NCBI GenBank assembly: GCA_001542995.1
Contig: LFLA01000003.1
Coordinates: 1-64,000 of the forward strand
DNA length: 64,000 bases
Source of the DNA: Nitrospina sp. LS_NOB
Lineage (GTDB): Bacteria; Nitrospinota; Nitrospinia; Nitrospinales; VA-1
Direction: 5' to 3'
The notes beneath the pieces were generated by a model, which was given only the letters and a program-made list of their open reading frames with translations, did not search any database and was not told the DNA's origin. Below are positions 35,687-43,732 of the stretch, piece after piece. Positions within the stretch are counted from its first letter, which is position 1; each line of letters begins with the position of its first letter. The position numbers were made by a program, and so were the translations under genes.

Positions 35687-36142
35687 CTATTTGGATTTGA
35701 CGAGGCATTCTTTTTCAAGTTCCTTGCTCACGATATTGTCGCATTTTTTGGGATCGCCCTGAACGATCGCATAGCAATATGCCTGACTATCCCGGTTTAG
35801 GATCAGGGTACAGTAATAAATGCTGTGGTCCTTATGTTTGTAGCGGCTTTCGGGGTTGTTGATAGGAGTAAGGGCGAGGCAAAGGTTTCGCTCATCTTCT
35901 TTAGAAAGCTTCCCCGTTGGTTTTGCCGCAGACGAGAACAACCCTGTCTTCTTCATTTCTGTCATGGGTCCTTGTCCATCAACCACGGTTACCGGATCTA
36001 CACCCGGGCGTCCCTTTCGAACTTCCTGGGTAATTTCATCACAAGCTTTTGTATCCGCAACATCAGCCGCCATGGAGGGTGGAGCCCCAATAAAAAAAGT
36101 TAACGATACTACCAACCAACCCATGGCCCTGTTCATCCACAT
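35687..36142 (-). CDS. Secreted cysteine-containing protein of unknown function
   Basis: Residues 1-25 form a signal peptide (basic start, WLVVSLTFFIGA, cleavage near SMAAD). The ~125-residue mature part has six cysteines (ACDE, NLCLA, YYCTL, AYCYA, KKCDN, KECLV), suggesting three disulfides in the periplasm or outside. I recognise no family. It shares a terminator with the response regulator. Confidence 0.7.
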   Translation of the reverse strand: MWMNRAMGWLVVSLTFFIGAPPSMAADVADTKACDEITQEVRKGRPGVDPVTVVDGQGPMTEMKKTGLFSSAAKPTGKLSKEDERNLCLALTPINNPESRYKHKDHSIYYCTLILNRDSQAYCYAIVQGDPKKCDNIVSKELEKECLVKSK

Positions 36143-36374
36143 ATCAGTCTTCCTCCCAAATGACTTGTATTTTTATGATATCTGACAAAAAAAGAAATAA
36201 CGTGATGGTTGTAAGGATACCCTATTTTGCCGGGAAAAACCAAAAATTGTCTTCAAACTATTGAAAATAAATGAGCTTATGAAAGCCGGGCGGGTGAGGG
36301 TTGAGAACGTGCTGATAAGCGGTCCTTTTCCCCTCAAAGATATGGGAATGGGTTGAACAATAAACTTAATTTGG

Positions 36375-36479
36375 TTACTTTGTGTCGGCTGGTTTTTTCT
36401 TACGCATAGCTCCAAAAACCACCTTCGCCACAGTACCGACCATCAATAGTAATAAAATGATTAAAAAGGTCTCGTTCAT
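36375..36479 (-). CDS. 34-residue single-span membrane protein
   Basis: A short gene starting MNETFLIILLLLMVGTVAKV and ending in a basic tail (GAMRKKKPADTK). One transmembrane helix (~4-22) and positive-inside tail are clear. An AAGGAA site lies six bases before the ATG. Small proteins of this shape often regulate membrane complexes, but nothing here says which one. Confidence 0.6.
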   Translation of the reverse strand: MNETFLIILLLLMVGTVAKVVFGAMRKKKPADTK

Positions 36480-36677
36480 AAGGGTTCCTTGAGTTGAATA
36501 ATTAATGAGATTTTAAAATTTCTATATCGGAAATAAATCCGAAAAAATTAGCTTTCCGAAACTTAAATATAGTTTATTGTACCCATTAAAATTGTTAAAA
36601 ATGTTACGTTTATGTCAAAGATTCGTCAATTATTTGTGTTTCGGATATCCCGAATCCGATTATGTAGAGGTGATTTC

Positions 36678-36968
36678 ATGAGATCATGGGAAAAGTCGAA
36701 AATAAGAAAATATCTTGGACCGCTACTAATAGTCGTTGGGCTGGCCTATACCTATCATTCTCATATTACTGGTTGCCCCCGCTATGTCATTTTTGCAGGC
36801 TGGGCGCTAGGACCGCCCGTTTGGTTCCTCCTGGAATATAGTCTGCTGTTTGATGCTGAAAGTGAGGATTTGAGCACCTTCAGGCATTATCAAAGCCTGT
36901 GCAGAAACCTTTGGCTGGGATTCCTGGCCTATTTAGCGGCGTTTTACCTTGGCCAGTGGAACACTTGA
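36678..36968 (+). CDS. Small two-helix membrane protein
   Basis: A 96-residue protein starting MRSWEKSKIRKYLGPLLIVV at an ATG six bases after AGAGGTG. Hydrophobic segments lie at ~12-30, ~42-58 and ~75-90, with a basic N-terminus. No family is recognised with certainty. An earlier in-frame ATG at 36612 would add 22 residues with no hydrophobic or family signal and no ribosome site. Confidence 0.6.
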   Translation: MRSWEKSKIRKYLGPLLIVVGLAYTYHSHITGCPRYVIFAGWALGPPVWFLLEYSLLFDAESEDLSTFRHYQSLCRNLWLGFLAYLAAFYLGQWNT

Positions 36969-37015
36969 CCTTGAATTATGACGGGAGGGGTTTACGCGAG
37001 AATCATTCAGATGTT

Positions 37016-38067
37016 TCAGGGATTGTTTCTTACCTTTTCCAACACCATACGCTCAGCTATAGCTTGGGCAAGAAGGCGGTTGCCCTGAGGGGAATAATGG
37101 TGGATGTCCTTCCCATTATTCCCGTATAGGGATCTTATGTCTCCTTCCTTGCCGTAATCCACCATGCGCTGTAAAAAATCGACGTAAGGGAGTTTGTGGA
37201 GATACATAAGCTCGTGAAAATACTTATAAAGAGCTACAAAAGCTAGATCGAATTGATCACAAGGATCTTCGGGTCGGGCTTTATTGCAGGCCATCGCCTC
37301 AACCGCTGGAAGTGCCGGCGACAATACTAGCAACGTAGGAGCGTTGTACTGCATTCCTAGTTCTATTATTTCATCGATTAACTTGGTGATGGTCGGGCTT
37401 GCTTGGTCACGTTCTATGACTCTTGTTATACAGTTGCCAACTAGGAATTTTGTGAACTGTAAACGAGAATGGAGATTGAGACAGGAAAACTGGGAAAATA
37501 TTTGGATTTAAATTTGAAAGATTGCCGTTTTGGTAAAGGAACATAGGCTTGGTGATTCCGAAATGGTTATCTTTCCGAGTGTCATCCAGATCGTTCGTGG
37601 TGTAAAGAATCAGCACGATCCATTTGGGATTCAATTTGTCTATATGTCTTTTCAGGTTTAAATAATATTGGCCTATTCCATAGCCGGAAACGCCCAAATT
37701 TAAAACCTGATATCCTAACTGGGAAACATTTTCTACTTTCTCAAGATAATAGGAAACAGTTTCATCGTCGTTGACACCCAGACCCAGGGCGACAGAGTCC
37801 CCCACCACTAAGATATGTTCTCTTGAAAAATCCACCTCTTCGGAGCGCATTCCCATAGAATTGGTGGTATAAGTGACTTTCCCGTTTGTGATGGTTTTGC
37901 TTGGCATGTTATCCCAGCCGAGTTCGGGATGGAACTGGCATATTTCACACACCAGAGAAGTGTATCCGGAGCTCCAATAATAACCTTCAATCAGGATAAG
38001 ACCCAGCAGACCTGTCAGAAAAGTGGTCACGAGAGCCAGCAAAATTTCTTTCTTTTTTTTTAATCAT
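37016..38067 (-). pseudogene. SGNH/GDSL-type hydrolase, broken by frameshifts
   Basis: The middle part (38042-37407) has a transmembrane segment (LVTTFLTGLLGLILIEGYYW), ILVVGDSVALGLGVNDDETV (the GDS block with nucleophile Ser) and LNLGVSGYGIGQYYLNL. The end part in another frame (about 37440-37016) has IDEIIELGMQYNAPTLLVLS, DFLQRMVDYG and DIHHYSPQGNRLLAQAI, the catalytic DxxH block. One extra base near 37425 breaks the frame. At the 5' end, ATG 38067 reads through a run of nine A into the wrong frame; eight A would join it. The intact protein would be a membrane-anchored esterase/acyltransferase-like enzyme of about 340 residues. Confidence 0.75.
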
Positions 38068-38273
38068 TTAAAGCAGGAGGGTTTTTAGTGAAGAAAAGGT
38101 TCCGGATAAGGTTTGAATGATACACCGATTCATCATGAAAATTATAACAAATGCTCCACCTTGTTTCCGCAACTATTATCTTGCGCCGGTTTGCCAATAA
38201 AGGTTGACCCTTGAACCCTTTATGATTTTTGGTTATCCTCTGCATCCCGACCCATTCGATAGAAAAAGGGTTT

Positions 38274-39041
38274 ATGCGAATTTTAAGCTGGAATGTCAAT
38301 GGCGTGCGTGCCGCTGTTAAAAAAGGGTTTTTTGGCTGGCTGGAATCTGAATCGCCGGATGTGGTGTGCCTGCAGGAAATCAAAGCTCGAACCCAAGACC
38401 TAGATGAATCCATACAAAATCCGGACGGCTACCATGCGGTTTGGAACCCGGCTGAGCGCAAGGGATACAGTGGTGTCGCTATTTTTACCAAAAAGAAACC
38501 GCAAGCGATTCATAGAGGGATAGGCATTGAACGGTTTGATGTAGAAGGACGTGTAATTAGAATCGAGTTTAAAGATTTTGATCTGTTCAATGTTTATTTC
38601 CCCAACGGTACCAGTGGTGAGGAAAGGCTTGAATACAAAATGGAGTTTTATGATGCCTTTCTGGATCATTGCGAACAATTGCGGGCCGGGGGCAGAGAGT
38701 TGGTGATCACCGGAGATGTGAACACTGCCCACAAGGCCATTGACTTGAAAAATCCTAAAGCAAATGCAAAAAACTCGGGGTTCTTGCCGGAAGAGAGGGC
38801 CTGGGTCGATAAATTTGTTTCACATGGGTATGTGGACAGCTTCAGGTCTTTTCACCCGGAACCGGATCAATACACCTGGTGGAGCTACCGGTTTAATGTG
38901 CGGGCTAAAAATATTGGTTGGCGCATTGATTATTTTTTTGTCACGGAGAAACTCATGGCAAAGGTTCAAGACTCTTTCATCCAACCAGATGTCATGGGCT
39001 CGGACCATTGCCCCATCGGCCTGGATATTAAGGCCAGATAA
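38274..39041 (+). CDS. xth: Exodeoxyribonuclease III
   Basis: A 255-residue endonuclease/exonuclease/phosphatase-fold enzyme. It starts MRILSWNVNGVRAAVKKGF and has VCLQEIKA (metal-binding Glu), YSGVAIFTKKKP, ITGDVNTAHKAIDL, YTWWSYRF and the closing GSDHCPIGLDI with the catalytic Asp-His. It repairs abasic sites and trims 3' ends. ATG 38274 gives the family N-terminus; the longer frame from 38229 adds unrelated residues. Confidence 0.95.
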   Translation: MRILSWNVNGVRAAVKKGFFGWLESESPDVVCLQEIKARTQDLDESIQNPDGYHAVWNPAERKGYSGVAIFTKKKPQAIHRGIGIERFDVEGRVIRIEFKDFDLFNVYFPNGTSGEERLEYKMEFYDAFLDHCEQLRAGGRELVITGDVNTAHKAIDLKNPKANAKNSGFLPEERAWVDKFVSHGYVDSFRSFHPEPDQYTWWSYRFNVRAKNIGWRIDYFFVTEKLMAKVQDSFIQPDVMGSDHCPIGLDIKAR

Positions 39042-39156
39042 TCGGGATATGCAACGTTTGCGGATTGCACGCATCTAATGGTTTGCCATCCTGATAAATC
39101 GGGTTTCTCAATCAAGCGTCATTATAAAGAATCATTTTAATTGGAGTGGGGATTTT

Positions 39157-42084
39157 ATGGGATTTGAGCTCAACAAAAGTTATAGCGGATTCAAACTGAC
39201 CCGGAAGAAGGAGATTGACGAGCTGAAATCTCTCGGCCTTTTTTTTGAACATGAGGTCACCAAAGCTGAATTGATGGTTCTGGAAAACGATGATGACAAC
39301 AAGGTATTCAGCGCGACGTTCAGGACTCCCCCGGAAAACGATACCGGGATTGCCCATATCCTGGAACACAGTGTTTTATGCGGGTCTAAAAATTTTCCGG
39401 TCAAGGAGCCTTTTGTCGAGCTCATGAAAGGAAGTTTGCAGACCTTTCTCAATGCAATGACCTTTCCTGACAAGACCATGTATCCCGTTGCTAGCAGAAA
39501 CCGGAAAGATTTTTTCAACCTCATGAATGTCTATCTGGATGCGGTTTTTTATCCCAATATTTCAGAAGAAACCTTCAAGCAGGAAGGTTGGCATTATGAG
39601 TTGAACAGCCCGGAAGATAAGATTGTTTATAAAGGAGTGGTGTTCAATGAGATGAAAGGCGAATTCTCCAATCCGGAAAGCTGTATTGATCGCCAGTTGG
39701 CTCACTCCCTGTTTCCTTCCACCACATATGGATTTGAATCCGGAGGCGACCCTAAAAGTATTCCCGACCTGACGTATCAGGACTTCACGGAGTTTCACAG
39801 AAAGCATTATCATCCCTCCAACAGCAGATTGTTTTTATACGGAGATGGGGACACCCAAAGCTATCTTGAGTTTTTACAGGAAAAATATTTGAAGGATTTT
39901 GAGCTTATGGATATCAACACTTCCATTGCCCACCAGAGATCCTTCAGGAAGCCGAAAAGAAAACCCATGGCCTACCCGGTTTCCAGCGATGAGTCGCTGG
40001 AGAAAAAGACCTATGTCCTGGTGGGCTACAAGTTGGATAAGGCCATCAACCATGAGCATTGTCTTGGGTTTAGCATACTGAGCCATCTCCTGCTGGGGTC
40101 TTCTGCGTCTCCTTTAAGAAAAGCCCTCATCACTTCCGAGTTGGGCAGTGAAATTATTGGCGGAGGATTCGATGACAACCGCGCCGATACCATGTTTGCC
40201 GTGGGATTAAAAGGCACAGAGCCTGAGCACGAAAACAAAATTCTTGCACTCATTGACTCGACCCTGCGCGAACTAGCAGAAAAGGGAATAGAGGAAGATA
40301 TGATCCTCTCGGCAGTCAATTCCATAGACTTCAGGCTTCGGGAGGCCAATTTTGGCGGGTTTCCCAAAGGCATTGTTTATAACATTCAGGCATTGGGTTC
40401 ATGGCTTTACGATAAAGATCCTTTCACCCATCTCAGATTTGAGAAAGTCATGCGGAAAATCAAAAAACAGATGCATGAAGGATATTTCGAGGGTTTGATT
40501 CACCGTTACCTGATTGAAAATAACCATCGCAGTATTCTGGTGGCCACGCCCAAACAGGGCCTGGGCAAGAAATGGGAAGCCAAGGAAAGAAAAATTTTAA
40601 AAACGGTTAAAGAGGAACTTGCCTCCGAGCAGATTGACAACATGATCGCAGAAACCCAAAAACTTCAGGAATTGCAGTTGACTCCGGATTCGCCAGAGGC
40701 GCTTGCCACGTTGCCTTCGCTGGAGATTGAGGATGTTCCCAAAGAAATTGAAAAATATCCCCTGGAAATAAAAAACCAGGGCGACTCAAAGATACTATTC
40801 CATGACCTGTTCACAAACGATATCGCTTACACCCAAATAGGATTCAACACGCACTCGGTACCGGCCGAAATGATTCCCTATATCCCGTTACTAGGAACTC
40901 TGGTGCTGGGGATGGGGACTCGCAGGCATAGCTACACGGAGATTTCTAAGTTGATCGGCATGCATACCGGCGGAATCCGCACTTCCCATTTTTCTTCGGC
41001 AACGGTTCAGGACCGTCAGCAGGTTCTCTCCTATATTTTTTTCAATGGCAAGGCGTTGATGGAAAAAGTGGGCAACCTGTTCGATCTTTTTGATGAACTG
41101 CTCGGTGAGTATAGTTTTGATGACACTAAACGACTGGTTGAAATCATTCGCAGTGCCAAGTCTGATATGGAAGATTCGATTGTCCCGCATGGCAATCATT
41201 ATGTGTTGGCGAGACTTCAGTCCTACCAGTCCCGACTCGGAAAGTTTGATGAGCTTACCGATGGAATCACCTATTACCGGTTTTTGGAGCAATTGCTGGA
41301 GCGTGTGGAGAAAGATCCGGCGGGCGTTGCTGGCCAGTTCCGACAGGTCGCGGAACGGGTCTTTACCCGCAAGAACGCTCTGTTTAATATTACCTCCGGG
41401 AAAAAGGATTACCAGATAATAGAAAAGAGAATCGCTAAAACGGTCGGCGTTCTTTCGGAAAAAGAATGGAGTGAGGAGGAGTGGGACCTGAAAGCGGCAC
41501 CCTTGAATGAGGGTTTTTTGACTGCCAGCACCGTTCAGCATGTAGGCAAAGGGGCTAACCTGTATGATTTAGGATTCAAATATTCCGGCCAGTTTGAGGT
41601 GCTCAAGGGCCTTCTTAGAACAGGATTCTTATGGGACAAGGTTCGCGTGCACGGTGGTGCCTATGGCAGTGGCAGCTCGTTCGATTTTTTCACCGGTGAT
41701 TACAGCCTGGTTTCCTACCGCGACCCCAACCTTTCCGAAACGTTGGCCGTCTATGATGAGATCGCGGACTTCTTGAACAACCTGGACCTGTCCGACGCAG
41801 AACTGACCAAAATCATCATCGGCTGTGTTGGGAAAATGGACCCGCCTTTAACCGCCGACCGCAAAGGTTTGGCTTCCATGATCGATCATCTCACAGGCCG
41901 CACCCACGAATTGAAACAGCAATACCGTGAGGAGTTGCTGTCCACCCGGCTGGAAGATTTAAAGGGTTATGCTCCTCTGTTTGAAAAAATCCGTGATGGT
42001 GGCAATGTCTGCGCCTTGGGTAATGAAGACAAACTCAAAAAATCAAAATCTGTCTTCGGCCAACTGGTCAAAGTATTCCACTAG
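39157..42084 (+). CDS. M16C zinc metallopeptidase (PreP-like presequence protease)
   Basis: A 975-residue protein of the insulinase superfamily. The inverted zinc motif HILEH (in GIAHILEHSVLCGSKNFPVK, ~64-83) with a downstream Glu (VFNEMKGEFSNP) is at the N-terminus, followed by three further M16 domains; size and the SxxGGIRTSHFSS and KVRVHGGAYGSGSS segments match subfamily M16C. Such enzymes degrade unstructured peptides inside a clam-shell chamber. No signal peptide is seen, so the site is probably the cytoplasm. It is a single-gene unit. Confidence 0.95.
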   Translation: MGFELNKSYSGFKLTRKKEIDELKSLGLFFEHEVTKAELMVLENDDDNKVFSATFRTPPENDTGIAHILEHSVLCGSKNFPVKEPFVELMKGSLQTFLNAMTFPDKTMYPVASRNRKDFFNLMNVYLDAVFYPNISEETFKQEGWHYELNSPEDKIVYKGVVFNEMKGEFSNPESCIDRQLAHSLFPSTTYGFESGGDPKSIPDLTYQDFTEFHRKHYHPSNSRLFLYGDGDTQSYLEFLQEKYLKDFELMDINTSIAHQRSFRKPKRKPMAYPVSSDESLEKKTYVLVGYKLDKAINHEHCLGFSILSHLLLGSSASPLRKALITSELGSEIIGGGFDDNRADTMFAVGLKGTEPEHENKILALIDSTLRELAEKGIEEDMILSAVNSIDFRLREANFGGFPKGIVYNIQALGSWLYDKDPFTHLRFEKVMRKIKKQMHEGYFEGLIHRYLIENNHRSILVATPKQGLGKKWEAKERKILKTVKEELASEQIDNMIAETQKLQELQLTPDSPEALATLPSLEIEDVPKEIEKYPLEIKNQGDSKILFHDLFTNDIAYTQIGFNTHSVPAEMIPYIPLLGTLVLGMGTRRHSYTEISKLIGMHTGGIRTSHFSSATVQDRQQVLSYIFFNGKALMEKVGNLFDLFDELLGEYSFDDTKRLVEIIRSAKSDMEDSIVPHGNHYVLARLQSYQSRLGKFDELTDGITYYRFLEQLLERVEKDPAGVAGQFRQVAERVFTRKNALFNITSGKKDYQIIEKRIAKTVGVLSEKEWSEEEWDLKAAPLNEGFLTASTVQHVGKGANLYDLGFKYSGQFEVLKGLLRTGFLWDKVRVHGGAYGSGSSFDFFTGDYSLVSYRDPNLSETLAVYDEIADFLNNLDLSDAELTKIIIGCVGKMDPPLTADRKGLASMIDHLTGRTHELKQQYREELLSTRLEDLKGYAPLFEKIRDGGNVCALGNEDKLKKSKSVFGQLVKVFH

Positions 42085-42400
42085 CCAGGCCATGCCCGGT
42101 GATAGCTGACTCCACGCCTTCGGCGGTCGCTAAAGCGTGTAATGTTTCCTCGTTAGTCTTTTGACCCACAGGGGTACCACCGCCACATTGCCATCGGCCG
42201 CTGGCCGAGGTTAAGTTTCTAGTGTTTCCTGTCGATAAATAGTACAGAAGAATCCCCTGTTGACAGGTGAGATATGAAGCTCAAGCGCAAAGAAATTCTA
42301 GACCTTTTAAGGTCATTTGGGGTGAGTCAGATTTCTGAACTTAAGAATGGTTGCCGCGATTACGAGACGTATTTCAAAAAGCGCCAGAGGCGGGAAGATC

Positions 42401-42496
42401 AGCGGTTTACACGGCATTCATTTCGTTCATAAGAGATCGGGCAAATTCAGCGGTTCACACACCACTCCATCCGTTCATAGAGACCGGGCGAAGTGG
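42401..42496. repeat. Two tandem ~48-bp degenerate repeats
   Basis: Unit 1 (42401-42448, AGCGGTTTACACGGCATTCA...) and unit 2 (42449-42496, AGCGGTTCACACACCACTCC...) share the AGCGGTT-ACAC, CGTTCATA and GAGA-CGGGC blocks. Unit 2 covers the last codons of tpx. No other copy was noticed. Confidence 0.55.
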
Positions 42497-43035
42497 AAAG
42501 CTTTTTCCATTTCAGGCAGTCGGGCCAATTCTGAAACCACTTCCAGATACCGGATGATCCCGTCGCGGTCGAGCACAATGATGGCTCGGGCCAGCAGGCG
42601 GTTTTCCTCTATCAAAAGCCCGGTCGATCGACCAAACTCAGCATCCCGATAATCCGACAGAAACAGAATATTGTGAATATTGGCTTCTTTCGCGAAGCGT
42701 TTTTGCGCGAAAGGCAGGTCCCGGCTGATCGTCACCAAGTTGGCGGTTTGATCCAGCCCCTTGTTCTCTTCGCTCAGTATATGAGTTTGTTTTTCGCAGG
42801 TGGGAGTATCGAGGGAGGGAACGACACTCAGTATTGTCACCTTGCCTTTGAACGATTGCAGGTCAATCATGTTCAAACTAAGGTCAGGGAGGCTGACAGT
42901 CGGGAGCGCTTGACCCACCTGCGCTTTTTCTCCAATCAACGTCAGTGGTTTTCCTCTTAACGTTACCGCCTGCCCCCAACTCGATCCCGCAAAAATTAGG
43001 ACCAGAATTAAACTCCCATATATTTTATGAAGCAT
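42475..43035 (-). CDS. tpx: Exported thiol peroxidase (Tpx-type peroxiredoxin)
   Basis: A 186-residue peroxiredoxin with a signal peptide (~1-22, LILVLIFAGSSWGQA). The body matches Tpx: TLIGEKAQVGQALP, VTILSVVPSLDTPTCEKQTH (peroxidatic Cys80), VTISRDLPFAQKRF. In E. coli Tpx the resolving Cys follows FAQSRF; here the sequence is FAQKRFAKEANIHN and Cys80 is the only cysteine, so it would act as a 1-Cys enzyme. Most Tpx proteins are cytoplasmic or lack a clear leader, so the export signal is also notable. Confidence 0.88.
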   Translation of the reverse strand: MLHKIYGSLILVLIFAGSSWGQAVTLRGKPLTLIGEKAQVGQALPTVSLPDLSLNMIDLQSFKGKVTILSVVPSLDTPTCEKQTHILSEENKGLDQTANLVTISRDLPFAQKRFAKEANIHNILFLSDYRDAEFGRSTGLLIEENRLLARAIIVLDRDGIIRYLEVVSELARLPEMEKAFHFARSL

Positions 43036-43144
43036 AATAAGCTCTCCTTTTTATTAGGCTTTTCTGCCACATCTTAACATTTTAGCGAGATGGCTTGCTT
43101 TTATTGAGCAAATGACGTGGCTCTGTTAAGATCAAAGTTAAATT

Positions 43145-43729
43145 ATGAATGGCACCATTACAGAACTAAAAAGAAATATCAAGGCCTGCACTCTTTGTGA
43201 AGCGGACCTTCCTTTTCCTGCAAAACCCATCTTCTCATTTTCCGCGATATCAAAAATACTCATCGTGGGGCAGGCTCCGGGAATCAAGGTGCATGAATCC
43301 GGCACTCCCTGGAACGATGCCAGCGGCGACAGGTTGCGCGAATGGATGCAGGTCTCGAAAGAACAATTCTATAACACGAAGTATTTTTCAATTGTGCCGA
43401 TGGGGTTCTGCTACCCCGGAAAAGGTAAATCAGGGGATTTGCCTCCCCGCCCTGAATGCGCTGAAAAATGGATGTCACCCATCCTTGAGAAACTGCCCAA
43501 GCGGCAACTGACTCTTCTAATCGGCCAATATGCGCAAGGCTGGTTTTTGAAGTCCCGCAAAAAACCGACCCTGACAGAAACGGTAAAAAACTGGAAACTT
43601 TACCTGCCCGAGTATTTTGTATTGCCTCACCCTTCACCGCGCAATAATATCTGGCTCAAGAAAAACCCGTGGTTCGAAAAAAAGCTGGTGCCACAGTTGG
43701 GAAAAAGAATCACCGAGTACCTGTCCTGA
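43145..43729 (+). CDS. Uracil-DNA glycosylase-superfamily protein
   Basis: A 194-residue protein with UDG-superfamily landmarks: ILIVGQAPGIKVHESGTPW (motif A with GQAPG), a central YFSIVPMGFCYPG and the C-terminal VLPHPSPRNNIWLK (HPSPRN, DNA-intercalation loop). It belongs to the UDG-like group related to families 4 and 5, but has only one CxxC (ACTLC) near the start and not the full four-cysteine Fe-S set, so its activity is uncertain. Confidence 0.85.
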   Translation: MNGTITELKRNIKACTLCEADLPFPAKPIFSFSAISKILIVGQAPGIKVHESGTPWNDASGDRLREWMQVSKEQFYNTKYFSIVPMGFCYPGKGKSGDLPPRPECAEKWMSPILEKLPKRQLTLLIGQYAQGWFLKSRKKPTLTETVKNWKLYLPEYFVLPHPSPRNNIWLKKNPWFEKKLVPQLGKRITEYLS

Positions 43730-43732
43730 CAA

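Noticed and set aside
36173-36415. An 80-codon minus-strand frame
   Set aside because: It overlaps the better supported 34-residue gene in another frame, has no ribosome site and no protein-like pattern.
42274-42432. A 52-codon frame starting MKLKRKEILDLLRSFGVSQI
   Set aside because: The ribosome site spacing is poor and its second half consists of the tandem repeat at 42401-42448; no family resemblance.
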